64,000 nt of DNA from Apostichopus japonicus (lineage: Eukaryota > Echinodermata > Holothuroidea > Aspidochirotida > Stichopodidae), in the NCBI RefSeq assembly GCF_037975245.1, contig NC_092568.1, forward strand, positions 2,976,001 to 3,040,000, written 5' to 3'. The notes beneath the pieces were generated by a model that saw nothing but the letters and a program-made list of their open reading frames with translations, was not told where the DNA came from and ran no database searches. This document shows positions 25,901 through 36,564 of the stretch, in pieces. The number at the start of each line of letters is the position of its first letter. Position 1 is the first letter of the stretch. The translations under genes were made by a program, and so were the position numbers.

Positions 25901-27540
25901 GGGACCTAATCCTAGTGTTTACCACGTAGGCCTCTAGGCCCAATGTTATCGTTACTGTCAGTGTAAGCCTAGGGCCTAATATAGTATCTGGAAATTATAT
26001 GATTCCAACGAGAACAAGTCTGAGTAGGTTTATTAGGCTCGGGCAACAGTAGACTAGCTTATAATAGTCTACATTAAAAGATCCTTTCCAACAGGCGTTC
26101 CAATGTAAAACTAAATAGGCCTAAGTTAAGCTATTGCAGAAAAGGATACATAAAGATATTCAAAGGACCTCTTGTAGCCTAAAGTAAGGTTATATTACGA
26201 TGTGGTACTACCAATTATGGCACACTTCGGAAATTTCATGAATAAACCATGGCAACAGAAAGTTAGCCAAACTTGAGCTTGAAGTGTGCTCGTACAGTAG
26301 TGCGCCTCTCAGTCTCAATGAGTTTTTAACACAGCTGAAGTCAAACCATGATTTAAATCTTGCAAAGATAAGTCCATGCCCAAATCAATGAAATAATCAA
26401 TATCAAGTCTTTTGTACTACGCAGCTAGCATACTTAGGCTATATCAGCTAGACTTTTGCCTTGTTTATGTGTCCATGGTAAAAAGCAGTCTCCTATTGCA
26501 CCTATTATATATGCTTCAAAAACAAGGTAAGGATAGTATTTTCACTCCTTCAGGGACAACCTAGTGAATTTCATATGCAATCCTCTCTTTCCAGAAGGCT
26601 GTGCCATAATACTAGTTATTGGCTGCAGCACGTTTTCAAAAAGTACTCTCCTGGAGGTCTTTACGTCTCCAAATTGTTCTCAGACATTTGTAAGGAACAC
26701 ACAAGATGACTGATTGTTGCAGTGAGGAAATTCCCTCAAAGGCTGTAACTAAAACAGTTTATGAATTTTGACCAATGGTGACCATATTTGAATATCTAGC
26801 ATATTTGGGGCCAATACAGCATTTAAGTGCGTCACAATTGGTGCCACCATGCTACGTTAAATATAGATTCAGTTGGTCCACAAACTGAAACATTTCGCAA
26901 ATAAATATTTTCACAATTAATCTAGGTCTAGGCTAACTGATTTAGTTGATGTTCCTTTCCGAGGCCCTAGGCTATGGCAATGCAAAAATATTTCAAAACA
27001 TCAGCAATCATGAAAAAAGAGGAAAGAAAGGAACTGCCCAGGGATTTGAAAGATGCACTCAAAATCATGAAAAAATACACTTTTTAAATAAATTTTGCTT
27101 CCAGAGCAAAAAACTTGAAACAAGCTCTTGTTTGATATGATTAAGATACTGTTCAGATTAATGAAATGACGTCAGTGAATTCTAGCAATGCTCACTCAAG
27201 TACATCACAGTCCACTGAGTCTAAGAACTGTTTTATGTGTTACTTTTCTTAATAGGGTACCCAAATTTTCAAATGTCTTCCACCCATTCATATGAGAACT
27301 GAATACATTGCACCTGACTGAAATGTGTTAATTCTGAACAAAGATACTTCCATGGAAAATTTATGTAACATCAGTAGAATTAAGTTTCAGGTTGGTTTTA
27401 GTACATAAGTAGAACTATATCCATCCAATTTAGGAATGGTTTCTTAAGATGATTGATAAATATGGAAATCAAATCTATGTATGTAACATGACACATTTAC
27501 ATTTTGCATTTGAAATACTTTCCTTCTCAGATTGGATTGA
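22922..27540. other. Intergenic region between divergent peptidase and coiled-coil genes
   Basis: No coding exon recognised. It should hold the peptidase gene's 5' UTR exon(s) and the coiled-coil gene's promoter. The CpG-bearing patch near 25550-25690 is the most promoter-like part on composition, but this is weak. An acceptor-like CTTCTCAG at 27524-27531 just before the coiled-coil ATG suggests that gene has an upstream non-coding exon here. Confidence 0.4.
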
Positions 27541-30500
27541 ATGTCCACCAAAACAACTGGCAAGCAAGGAGATCCGTAATTGATTTTAAATATGGCATCG
27601 GGATATCAGACCTTACTCACAAGGAGTACAGAGAAAACCATGAGGTTTGTTACGTACTTGTTGATGTACATTATTGCTAAGGAAATTGTCCATGATGGGA
27701 GAAAGATGGTCACCCATTTACAGCTTGCTTCGCATACTGAAATGTTACGGACTGTGCATTTGACTGGCTAATTTCAAAAGGGTAATTAATACAGTATTTT
27801 ACCATGCTGATCTGTAAACACTCACATCCATACTGTATCATGGTAATGCAATATGTCATAGCCTAGGAGTAACTTACTATATGGAATAAAAGATACATTC
27901 TTACTTTATGGTTACATATTTTGTACCCGATTTCAACATTGCTAATGAACGAGGCGTTTCTTTGCATTTTGCAGCTACAAGCAGCTAAAAAGTGACCATA
28001 GAAACATATTAAAGGAACATGGAGAACTCCAAAATAAACTGAGCAAACAGCAGACACAACTCCATAACGCCAAAGTGAGTATTAGTAGAGCTACTAGTAC
28101 TTTATACATGTAGGCCGGGAGCCCAGAAGATTTATTTAGCCGAAAAGAGACAAAAAGGTTTAATGGGCTGGTTATGTTAGTATACGGTCAAGGTTCAACA
28201 TTATGTATTGCTGCCAGGTCCCAGCCTGTACAAGTGACCTAGGGGGCCAAACTAGGGGCCCCACAAATGCATTTATTTAGCTGAAGAAAGACAAGGACAA
28301 AAAAAGCTGGATATCACTCGTATGGGGGTATTTTTAGTTACAATAGCAATGACAGCAACTTTTACCTGTACAGGACCCAAGAGAGCAGCCCCAAATGAAC
28401 CATATGCGTCAGACTATTGCACTTTCGGATTCACAAGAAATACCAATGACAGCAGCATCCTCCTGTACAGGGCCCTAGACAGCACTCCAAAGGGCCCCAA
28501 ACATGGTATATTCATCCGAAGTGAGACGGGTGGAGCTAACTGAAAAGTACTAGTCATATTAGAACACTAAAACACAGATGACAGCAACTTTGTTCCTCTG
28601 TGGGGTTCCAGACAGCAGCCCCATAGGACCCACCAAAAAGGTGTTATTCAAGCTCATCAAACCTCTTGTCTCTTCGGCTAAATAAATCTTGTGGGCTCCC
28701 GGTCTAATGTGGCACTGCAGACAGATGCAAATTGTTGTCTTATCTCTCCAATAGGGAGGATGAGATATTGTAGAACTTTCCTATGCCAGTTTGCCATAGC
28801 AACAGTTGCCATGGTAATGGTTAATATTCCTGAGTAGCTACTCTCAGGGGGTCACCCATAGTGGGGTACCCCAGGATGACCAGAAGTCCATGACTGGGGG
28901 AGTCTTCAAATCATGTCTGTGTGTGTCCAATTTGTGTCAAAGGTCAAATCAAGTGAAATTTTCTTTTTGGGGGAGCTATAACTCCAAGGGACACTTAATT
29001 GAAATGTCAGGTACCAGCAAACTATGTGGTTGCCATGGGAACGTAGGTGAAGGTCACATGATTAAAGATCAAATGTATATTTTTAGGCTTTTAGTACAAT
29101 TTTTGTCAAAAACTCCTCCTAAACAGCTATGCCAAGTTTCTTCAAACGTTTTGGGTATGACTTGTGTTGAACCAAAAGTCAGAGGTCAAATTAGCTGAAA
29201 ATTGAATGGAATTGACATAGAACTTTCACTTCACAGGTTTAATGAGAATGTCAAGTGCTATCAAAATATGTGGTATCCATGGTAACTGAGGTTGTGTGAT
29301 CTAAGGTCAAATGTATATTTTTAGTGTAGTTTTGCTGGTGATATGATATGCAACTGTGGATTGTCCTCATATTAAACTTGGATTCAGTTGTTTTCAGCAT
29401 GTCTATAAGTAAATGCATCCTTGCTGAGTCAAAATACAGAAGTGTATCATACATTTACATGTATTTTCTGAGTTCCAGGTAGTATTATGAAGGTGCCCAA
29501 GATGGCACCATTTGTTTCTAACATTATTAAATAGCTTTGCCCCCTTGAGTTGGCTAGCAATTTGTTATTCACTGATCGCTTCTTAGGCACTTGTTCTGCC
29601 AAGATTACCTCCTTCACACAATGTCTGTGCATAAGATTATTTACTGGTTGCAGCCTAGCACATTTCACGATCTAAGTACCAATTGTCTCATTATTTATAT
29701 TTGACATATTAAAGTTGTTAGCAGTGAATGCTTTGCAAGTGACCTACTGTACAGAGTAGTCTCCATTGTTTTGTGTTACAGTCTGCAAGAAAGCGATTAG
29801 AGAAAGAAAACCATGAACTCAAGGAACAGATCAGTCAGGAGGAGAGGATGCATAAAGGTCAGGAAAGATAACAATATCTGATGTGTCATCATTTAGAAAG
29901 TAAATTTCCAGATGAAATTGTAATTTTCAACAATGAAAGACGAACATACACTTTGCATCCTGGTGAAATTGGCATGCAATTCTTGCTGATCTATTTCAGG
30001 ATTACAACGTTTCATGTTGACCTGAATTGTTAAATATGTTCCTCTTTCATCAGATCAAAGTAAATTAAGCCCTGGACTATCTTTTTATGTGACCAGTCGT
30101 GGGTGTAGCCTGACACAAATCTTTACGGTACACATTCCTGTCTTTGTCCAGCTAAATATTGCAAAAAAAAATTCACTAACTCTTTGGTGTTTCTTATGCT
30201 AAGATTATTTTCTAGACATATCCTTTGAGAATGGCACAAAAATGTTTGAGTAAACACGAGTGACCACATTTGACTATAAAGCATCTTTTTGGGAAATTGT
30301 ACTATATCCTTGAAATTCAGGTGATAAGTGACATCATGTAGAAATGGCTTTTAATAATTTCAGTTTGAATACTGTACAGAATAAAAAATAAATACAAAAA
30401 AATATTAATTACTCTAGCTTCGGCTCAGCAAGGCTCAAAGGTAGAACATTTTTATTTATGAACTTTCCTTGCATCTTATCCAAAATGTCCAACTGAAGAA

Positions 30501-33196
30501 GAAGCATAAGTATTAGTCAAAGTAGAAACCCCCCTTGTTATGTGTATGTGTACAAGACTCTTAGCATGAGAACGAGTACTAATCAAAGAGGTCGAGTACA
30601 AGAACAGGAAGCTATGCTAGAATAAACACTACGAGATTGCCTCACCGTCAGCTGAGCTCCTTTACAAAAGACTGTCTATTATCTTTCTTGTAGAACATGT
30701 CTACTTTCCACTAACTTTGGACTACCAGCCGATCCTTATTATGCCAAAATCTAAAAGTTCATTTGTAAAGTATTTCTATTCGTCCATTTTAATTTATTAT
30801 ATTTATCGTTACTTGGTTTACATTTGCCTTGTTATATTTTCTGGATGATCTGTGAACTCAGTCTTTTAAGAGATAGTTTAAGGGATTACAGATTCTTTGA
30901 AGTACTAACACTCAACCACAAAACAAGCTGTGTATAGTGCATTATTTGTTTTTCAGGAATGCGCTCCTGCCATGTCTGTAATTATCAGTACAACGATGAG
31001 AACTTAAAGAATTTAAGAAATTTAAAATAAAGATTCTCTTTGATTGTAAATTGATATCTTGCTTATTTGGTTTAGAGTGATTTACTGTAATATGATTATA
31101 ATTAATAACATTAATTCTTTCTTTCCTGTTTTAGAAGCTTTATCAGATGTTTCAGAAAAGTTAGGAGCATCAAATGCAAATTTAGAGAGTAAAGTGTGAG
31201 TACATACAGAATTGACATTTGTGAATTTAACTTAATTTACCAGTGTGTTCAGCAGAGGTCACCTAGGAACAAAATAACAAATGTTGATGAATATTTTCCA
31301 ATCACCAACAGTGATTCAAATGAATCATTCTTGTAATAGTAAATATCCATCAATACCTAAGAGCATAACCACAAATATAATTGTGTCCTGGAGCAGCATA
31401 TTTATACTACACAAGCTCACAGACTTACTTCTTTTGCAAGGTTGACTTCAGGTTCAATATTCAAAATACAAGTCAGTTTCTGTTTATTTGCACTCCTTTT
31501 GCAGAGAGGCTTTTGAAAAAGAATTGGAAAAACTTGGGATTGACCCTGGTAAGTTGTTCATGAATATTCATTAAGTTATTAATGCTATGACAGTTTGCTT
31601 ATCAACAGTTTTCATTTAGTGTTTTCTTATCGTTTCTTGTTTTTTAGTGAAAACCAAATTCAAGTTTAATGTTCATTTTTGCTTGGAATGAAATGCATCC
31701 AGCAGTTTTTGATTTCCCACTTTTTTGGCATTTTAGATAAATTCCTGAGGGATAGGAGGACAGTTTCCCATTCATTTGAGAAAAAGTTGCACTTTTTAAA
31801 ACTGTTAAAAACTTCTAGTTCTGTCAATAAACAACTTTTTTCCTTCTGTCATCCTTTCCGCCCATCCCTCCTTCACATCCATACACCCCTGTCTTAGTCC
31901 TTTAATCTGCTGACAATTTGCTCTTTGCTTTGTCATTTCTCAGTTTCCTTCGAAAAATTACCAGCAGAAGATTCAGAAGAGAAACAGAGAGAAGTGAAGG
32001 TAGTTTTGTTTTCTGTTCCTTAAATCTAAACAAATTTGTTTTTTTTTTGCTTCCAATAGTATTTGAAGTTGAACTATTATATTTCAAGACAGTGTTGAAA
32101 ACTTGGATCAGGAGGAATAACTACATGTACGATTTGTTTGGTAATTAATTAAATATGGAAATATAACTTTCAGTTGCATGCAATTTGCAACTTTGTACCC
32201 AAGTAGCCATGTGCACAGACTAGCCATTAAAGACAGTCGTGGGAATCTTTATATATAACATTTTCACGACACGCTTCAAAGCACATGCATGAACAGTATG
32301 AAAATCATGTTTCTGTTAGATAAATGTTTTGAAACTGTTTATACTGTCAATATGATGGCTTTGAATGATGATATGAATAATTATAATAATGATTATTATA
32401 ATTATATGAATATTTATATTATAATCATCTAGTATGTTAACTTTGTTTCCTCCTGTTATGTTCTATTTATTGCAGATAAAGTTGGACAACCTTATCACAG
32501 ACTTAGACAGCAGCATTATAAAGAATGAGAAGCTCTTAGAACAGTTTCAGGTGAAATATTGTTTGATAGTCTTACCATGCTAACTTTTGTACAAGGGGGG
32601 AGGGGTAGCAGGGGGGTAGCAGGGGGGAGGGACCACTGCAAGATTTCAGCTCCTAATGTCACTATGTAAACATCATGCATTTATAAACATGAATGCTTTT
32701 ACATTTTAGTGTCTCCTAAATGGAATAAGATTTTTCTCAGCTATTGAGAGAGTTGTTCATCAAAATCTTCTCTAGATTAAAAGCTATTTATATCGATTAT
32801 GGTTTAGGTTTACATCTCCTTTGGATGCCATCTTGAACCAATTATCTCTCTATAAACCCCAATATGCTGTCAGTATTTCTTTCTTTTTTTAAAGTAGGGA
32901 ATAGGGCAGGGAAAATGATACTTTACATGATAAAAATAGTTTTGCCTTTGCAGCTTCAAGATTAAGCTCCAGCCGGAACATATAAAAAGCAGAGCTGCTA
33001 CCAACCGTTCCTCTCAATCCCTTTCTAATATCCTTGTGACATGTGTAATTAGATTTCAGGCGTATGAAAATCACAATCCATAACCGTTACTTTGTTTTTT
33101 CCTTTTTCTTTTCCTTTTTTCTTGATTTAGGCTATCGTGGATCAGTGTAAAATTCTCCAAGAAGAAGCTAATGCTCAAACTGAGGTGACTACATGA
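27541..33196 (+). CDS. Small coiled-coil protein, 170 residues, eight exons, family not recognised
   Basis: Exons: 27541-27575, 27975-28074, 29782-29857, 31135-31195, 31505-31548, 31944-31999, 32476-32550 and 33131-33196. Each intron starts GT and ends AG, and the joined frame is open from ATG (MSTKTTGKQGDP) to TGA at 33194-33196. The first donor (GTAATT) is weak, so the N-terminus is least certain. The product is highly charged and nearly all helical. Heptad-like stretches are KSDHRNILKEHGELQNKLSK, KRLEKENHELKEQISQEERM, then a break at LGIDPVSFEKLPAEDSEE, and a second helix KLDNLITDLDSSIIKNEKLL. No signal peptide, TM segment or Cys-rich motif is seen. The charge pattern and exon coherence support a real gene. 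A centrosomal, ciliary or kinetochore scaffold role is possible for such proteins, but I infer no function. Confidence 0.72.
28113..28704. mobile_element. Non-autonomous DNA element with ~50-bp TIRs, TA target site
   Basis: The left arm GGCCGGGAGCCCAGAAGATT, continuing TTATTTAGCCGAAAAGAGAC, is mirrored on the right by GGCTAAATAAATCTTGTGGG then CTCCCGGTC. The arms differ by a few substitutions and a short indel over about 50 bases. TA dinucleotides flank both ends (28111-28112, 28705-28706), as for mariner-like elements. The interior has three degenerate ~100-bp copies around ATGACAGCAACTTT and CAGCCCCA. It lies in the first large intron of the coiled-coil gene. Confidence 0.85.
28916..29325 (+). 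repeat. Two degenerate ~235-bp tandem copies rich in AGGTCA
   Basis: Copy 1 has CAAAGGTCAAATCAAGTGAA, later GGTTGCCATGGGAACGTAGG, then AAATGTATATTTTTAG. Copy 2 has CAGAGGTCAAATTAGCTGAA, GGTATCCATGGTAACTGAGG and the same AAATGTATATTTTTAG end. It is intronic in the coiled-coil gene. Confidence 0.7.
32377..32405. repeat. Perfect 14-bp AT-only inverted repeat
   Basis: ATAATTATAATAAT, one spacer G (32391), then its exact reverse complement ATTATTATAATTAT. It lies in an intron of the coiled-coil gene, 70 bases before an acceptor, within a longer AT-rich tract. Confidence 0.85.
32595..32631 (+). promoter_or_regulatory. Intronic G-quadruplex motif
   Basis: Six G-runs (GGGGGG, GGGG, GGGGGG, GGGGGG, GGG, with A or TAGCA loops) lie 45 bases downstream of the donor of coiled-coil exon 7. 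The sense strand, and hence the pre-mRNA, carries the Gs. Confidence 0.7.
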
Positions 33197-36100
33197 TAAA
33201 GATGCCACCGAAAAGATTTAATTTTCTCTTGTTTCAGGGAAACCTGAACAAAAGACTCAGATAGAACTTAACACTCTATGTGTGCCCTAATTGGTGTAAA
33301 ACAATGTTGCAAATTAATGAAGGGCAAGGTAATTCACATTATGTAATCAGTCAATTTATGTCCCAAGGTATTTCTAACATTTGAAATTGCAAAACTGTGA
33401 ATATTGTTCTTTTCAACTAATAATAGAGATCTAATGACTCGTTGACTCCCTGGTGGTTTTGTTATGATGCAAAACAAACGTGAAAACGTCTCATAATCCT
33501 GTTTTGAAAATAATAACTGTTCGATCAAACCTTATCTTTGGTAGGTAGTATGTTTTCCTTAACACCTTCTATATGTGGTTATGTTGTGATACGATGTGGT
33601 TTTAATCGTGATAACTAGCATGGTTTAAATCCAAGCTGTTGTTTTAACTGAAATTCTTGACATGGAGGATTGTCCAGGTTATGCACCTAGTGTTTTAGTC
33701 ATCAGCAATATAAAGAGTGATTCAAATGGACAACTGAGGGCCAACTCTCATCTTGATTACTTGTTCTATTGATGAGATAAAAAACATTGAAATGTATTCA
33801 TAATTAACAAGACTTCAAAACTGCTCTCATCGAAATTAAGTAAATAAACTGTTTTCATCTTCTGTCTTATATCTCAATTAAAGAACAAGCTCGTGAAACA
33901 GAGTGGTAGTATGATAAGGTGGACTCAAGCTCTGTATTAAACATTTTTGAAATCTCAAACTTTCTTGGTCCCAACCTGTGAGATGTTAATCCATGAGCAT
34001 ATTGATTGAAATTGGAAACTTCATTAACAGGATATTGTGACTAACACAGAGATGATTGGTGTTTGCTAGAACAGAAATAGTTGTGCTTTATGAACCATAA
34101 TTAATAAGAGTTGAATTAGCATTAGACATGCTACATGAGAAATTAAAAATATGAAATCTGTTCTTTTGGGCATAGACGATCACACTATTCAAAATGTGTT
34201 TGGACAATACTGCGTGGTATTTACATCTCATAACAATTAAACAAAATACAGAATTTTGAATATAATTTTCCTTTGCAAGCATGTAAACTGGAAAAATTGT
34301 GAAATTAAAGAAAACTATTTAGTGTCTATCTAATGAATGACTTGAATGTTGAACATGGTAAGAAAAAGATGAAAAGTGAGTGATCGCTGTAACACAGGAA
34401 AGAGTAGTGTCAGTCAATATATGACAATGTATATAGTATATATATGGGTCAGGGGCATCAATCCCAATTGAAAAGTGGCGGGGGGCATTAAGGACTGAAC
34501 ATGGACAAAACTGAAGTGCGCGTTGCGCACACCGAGAGCACCTTGGTGCAAATCCAAAGGAGACAGTCACTAAACCTGGGATTTGGGGGAATGTGATATT
34601 GTGACCCCCCATCCTTCAGAAAGTGGGGTGTCAACCCCCCCTCCCCCCATGATTGATGCTCCTGATCAAGGTGGAAATAAAATACATTTGTAAATTTAAT
34701 TTCCAATCCTGCTTCTTTCTTTTGTTTTTGCTAATAGGTGATTAGTGCTATATTACTTCTAAGTGAAGAGCATCAGTCTAGCTCACAGAGTTAAACCTGT
34801 GAAGGTTTCGTTCTGTACCCCCTCCCCATATTTTTGCAAGAAGAGCCGAGCTCTTTGCCTCACCCCCCCCCCTCTCACTCTTCCACTGACAAAAGGAAGT
34901 ATTTAGACAATTCCCTTCTGTGAAATGGTTTTATGGAAATCCAATTGGTCGATCTTAATTTTAAATAATTTGACTTAGCTTACTTATCATTGCTTTTTTG
35001 GCATCCTTCAGTTCTGAAATTGAAAAGATCTGTAAAATACCTCCAACAAATTTCCAAACTAAAAATGGGTGGTTGTGAGGATTTCACGCACGCCTACTAA
35101 ACTCATCCCCCAAACCCATTGCAAGTTGCTCAGACTGAAAGTATTAAGTAATGTGTGAGGGCAACGTGCAATCATGTTCTTGCTAAACCTTCCTCCCATG
35201 TCATCCTTTGTTGCTAAAACTATCTCAGCAGAACAATGACATTGTCGGTATGGTAAGACGCAGAGAGAATATAGCACTGGACTTGCAAATTCTAAGTTTT
35301 TTTCTTTTTTTATAAGAGTAGGCGAAGAACCACATGGCTCTTTGTTCTTGCAAAATAAAGTTTTCACTTTGTCATGCCAGATAACCTTGTGTCACCCCCC
35401 CCCCAATCCTTGTGACACCCCTCTACTTATTCATATATTCAGTTCGTTTCGGATTGTGGAATAGATCATGATGGCGTCAGCAAAATTCGGTTAATTCAGC
35501 ATTATTTGTTAATTTTATGGAATCGTTTTACGAATTCTAATTTCCCGCTGTGGTATTGTAAGTTGATCAAACTGATGACCTCCATGAACTTTCAAGCCTA
35601 GTAAAATCCAAAACATCTTTGTTTTCTTGACGATGTATTTGTAAATTGAGAGTGCATTTAAAACCCAAAACTTGACATGTAACCTCTGGACTGAAAGCGA
35701 TTGATTTATGATCGATGCTTACCCCTCCCCCAGCCCCACCCCAATGCAATAAATGAAGGGTACTAGTTGAAGTCCTTTCAACAATTCTACCCTCCCTCGT
35801 CCTGCCTCCACTTAATTGGTTTAATGTGACCCGTCACAAACGCTCACTTCATAACTTATGTCACTACCACCGTCGCAATCGGCCGTCCCCAACCTCTTCT
35901 GAATCGTACCCTTTCAACCACCCCCTCCCTTCGCTCTCCCTACCTGAACTACATGCATTGCAACATACTAGCGCGCGAAGTTGAAACTGAAGTTACCTCT
36001 CAGATTGCAAACTTCATATTGTCTAAGCTCTATAACAGGCTATCAATAACTTGTGATTCATGCACACCTCGAACGAGACTTGCGTTATACTTCTGCATAC

Positions 36101-36300
36101 ACACATAGATCATAAACAGTAACGATATTAAAATCAAAGCCAAGTTACGCAGGCGACAATTCCCCTTTTCTTTCTTTTTCTTTTGCACGTACGTAGTATT
36201 ATGTACATATCATATGTGTGGGCAATAACATCGTGCATGTTGCATAGGAATACTACTACTACCCACGCACAATACACGTAACGTAGGTACGTCATGGATT
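33197..36300. other. 3' UTR and intergenic DNA after the coiled-coil gene
   Basis: A candidate poly(A) signal AATAAA lies at 33843-33848, giving a 3' UTR of about 650 bases. Beyond it are a MITE-like element (34450-34664) and several C-runs near 34860, 35390 and 35730. I recognise no exon. Confidence 0.5.
34450..34664. mobile_element. Short hAT-like MITE (215 bp)
   Basis: Left end CAGGGGCATCAATC and right end GATTGATGCTCCTG form a 14-bp TIR with one mismatch. The flanking 8-mers ATATGGGT and ATCAAGGT match at 5 of 8 positions, so the target duplication is poorly kept or misjudged. The interior has C- and G-runs and no ORF of interest. Confidence 0.65.
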
Positions 36301-36564
36301 GCAGTAGCTGGTTGCACTAAGTGTATGTAACACGGTGCGTACTTTTGTGCTGTGTATATCCGTGATCATTTTTGTGGGTACACAAGGAACCGCTGGTTTC
36401 GGGAGTCTGCCGTTCGTCTTTCCCGGAACTGCAAAAAATGATCATTTTTGGGAGAAGAATTCCTCAACGAAGGAAACGCCGACGTTGGTATTGAATGGTC
36501 TCTCGGCTTAACAAGGCCTCCGTCTCGGGGAGACGGTAAGAAAGCGTAAAGCTGATCTCGGGAA
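36300..36564 (+). promoter_or_regulatory. CpG-rich patch, likely promoter and non-coding first exon of the SERTA-domain gene
   Basis: Base composition changes sharply to CG-rich DNA with many CpG dinucleotides (for example ACGCCGACG, CTCGGGGAGACG) amid AT-rich surroundings. Two strong donors occur: GAGACG|GTAAGA at 36535/36536 and CGGGAA|GTAAGT at 36564/36565. The SERTA coding exon at 45981 begins with an acceptor a few bases before its ATG and so needs such an upstream exon. The link across 9.4 kb is inferred. Confidence 0.45.

Noticed and set aside
28322-28543. 73-residue ORF inside the TIR element
   Set aside because: It lies in the non-coding interior of the element and runs across degenerate internal repeats.
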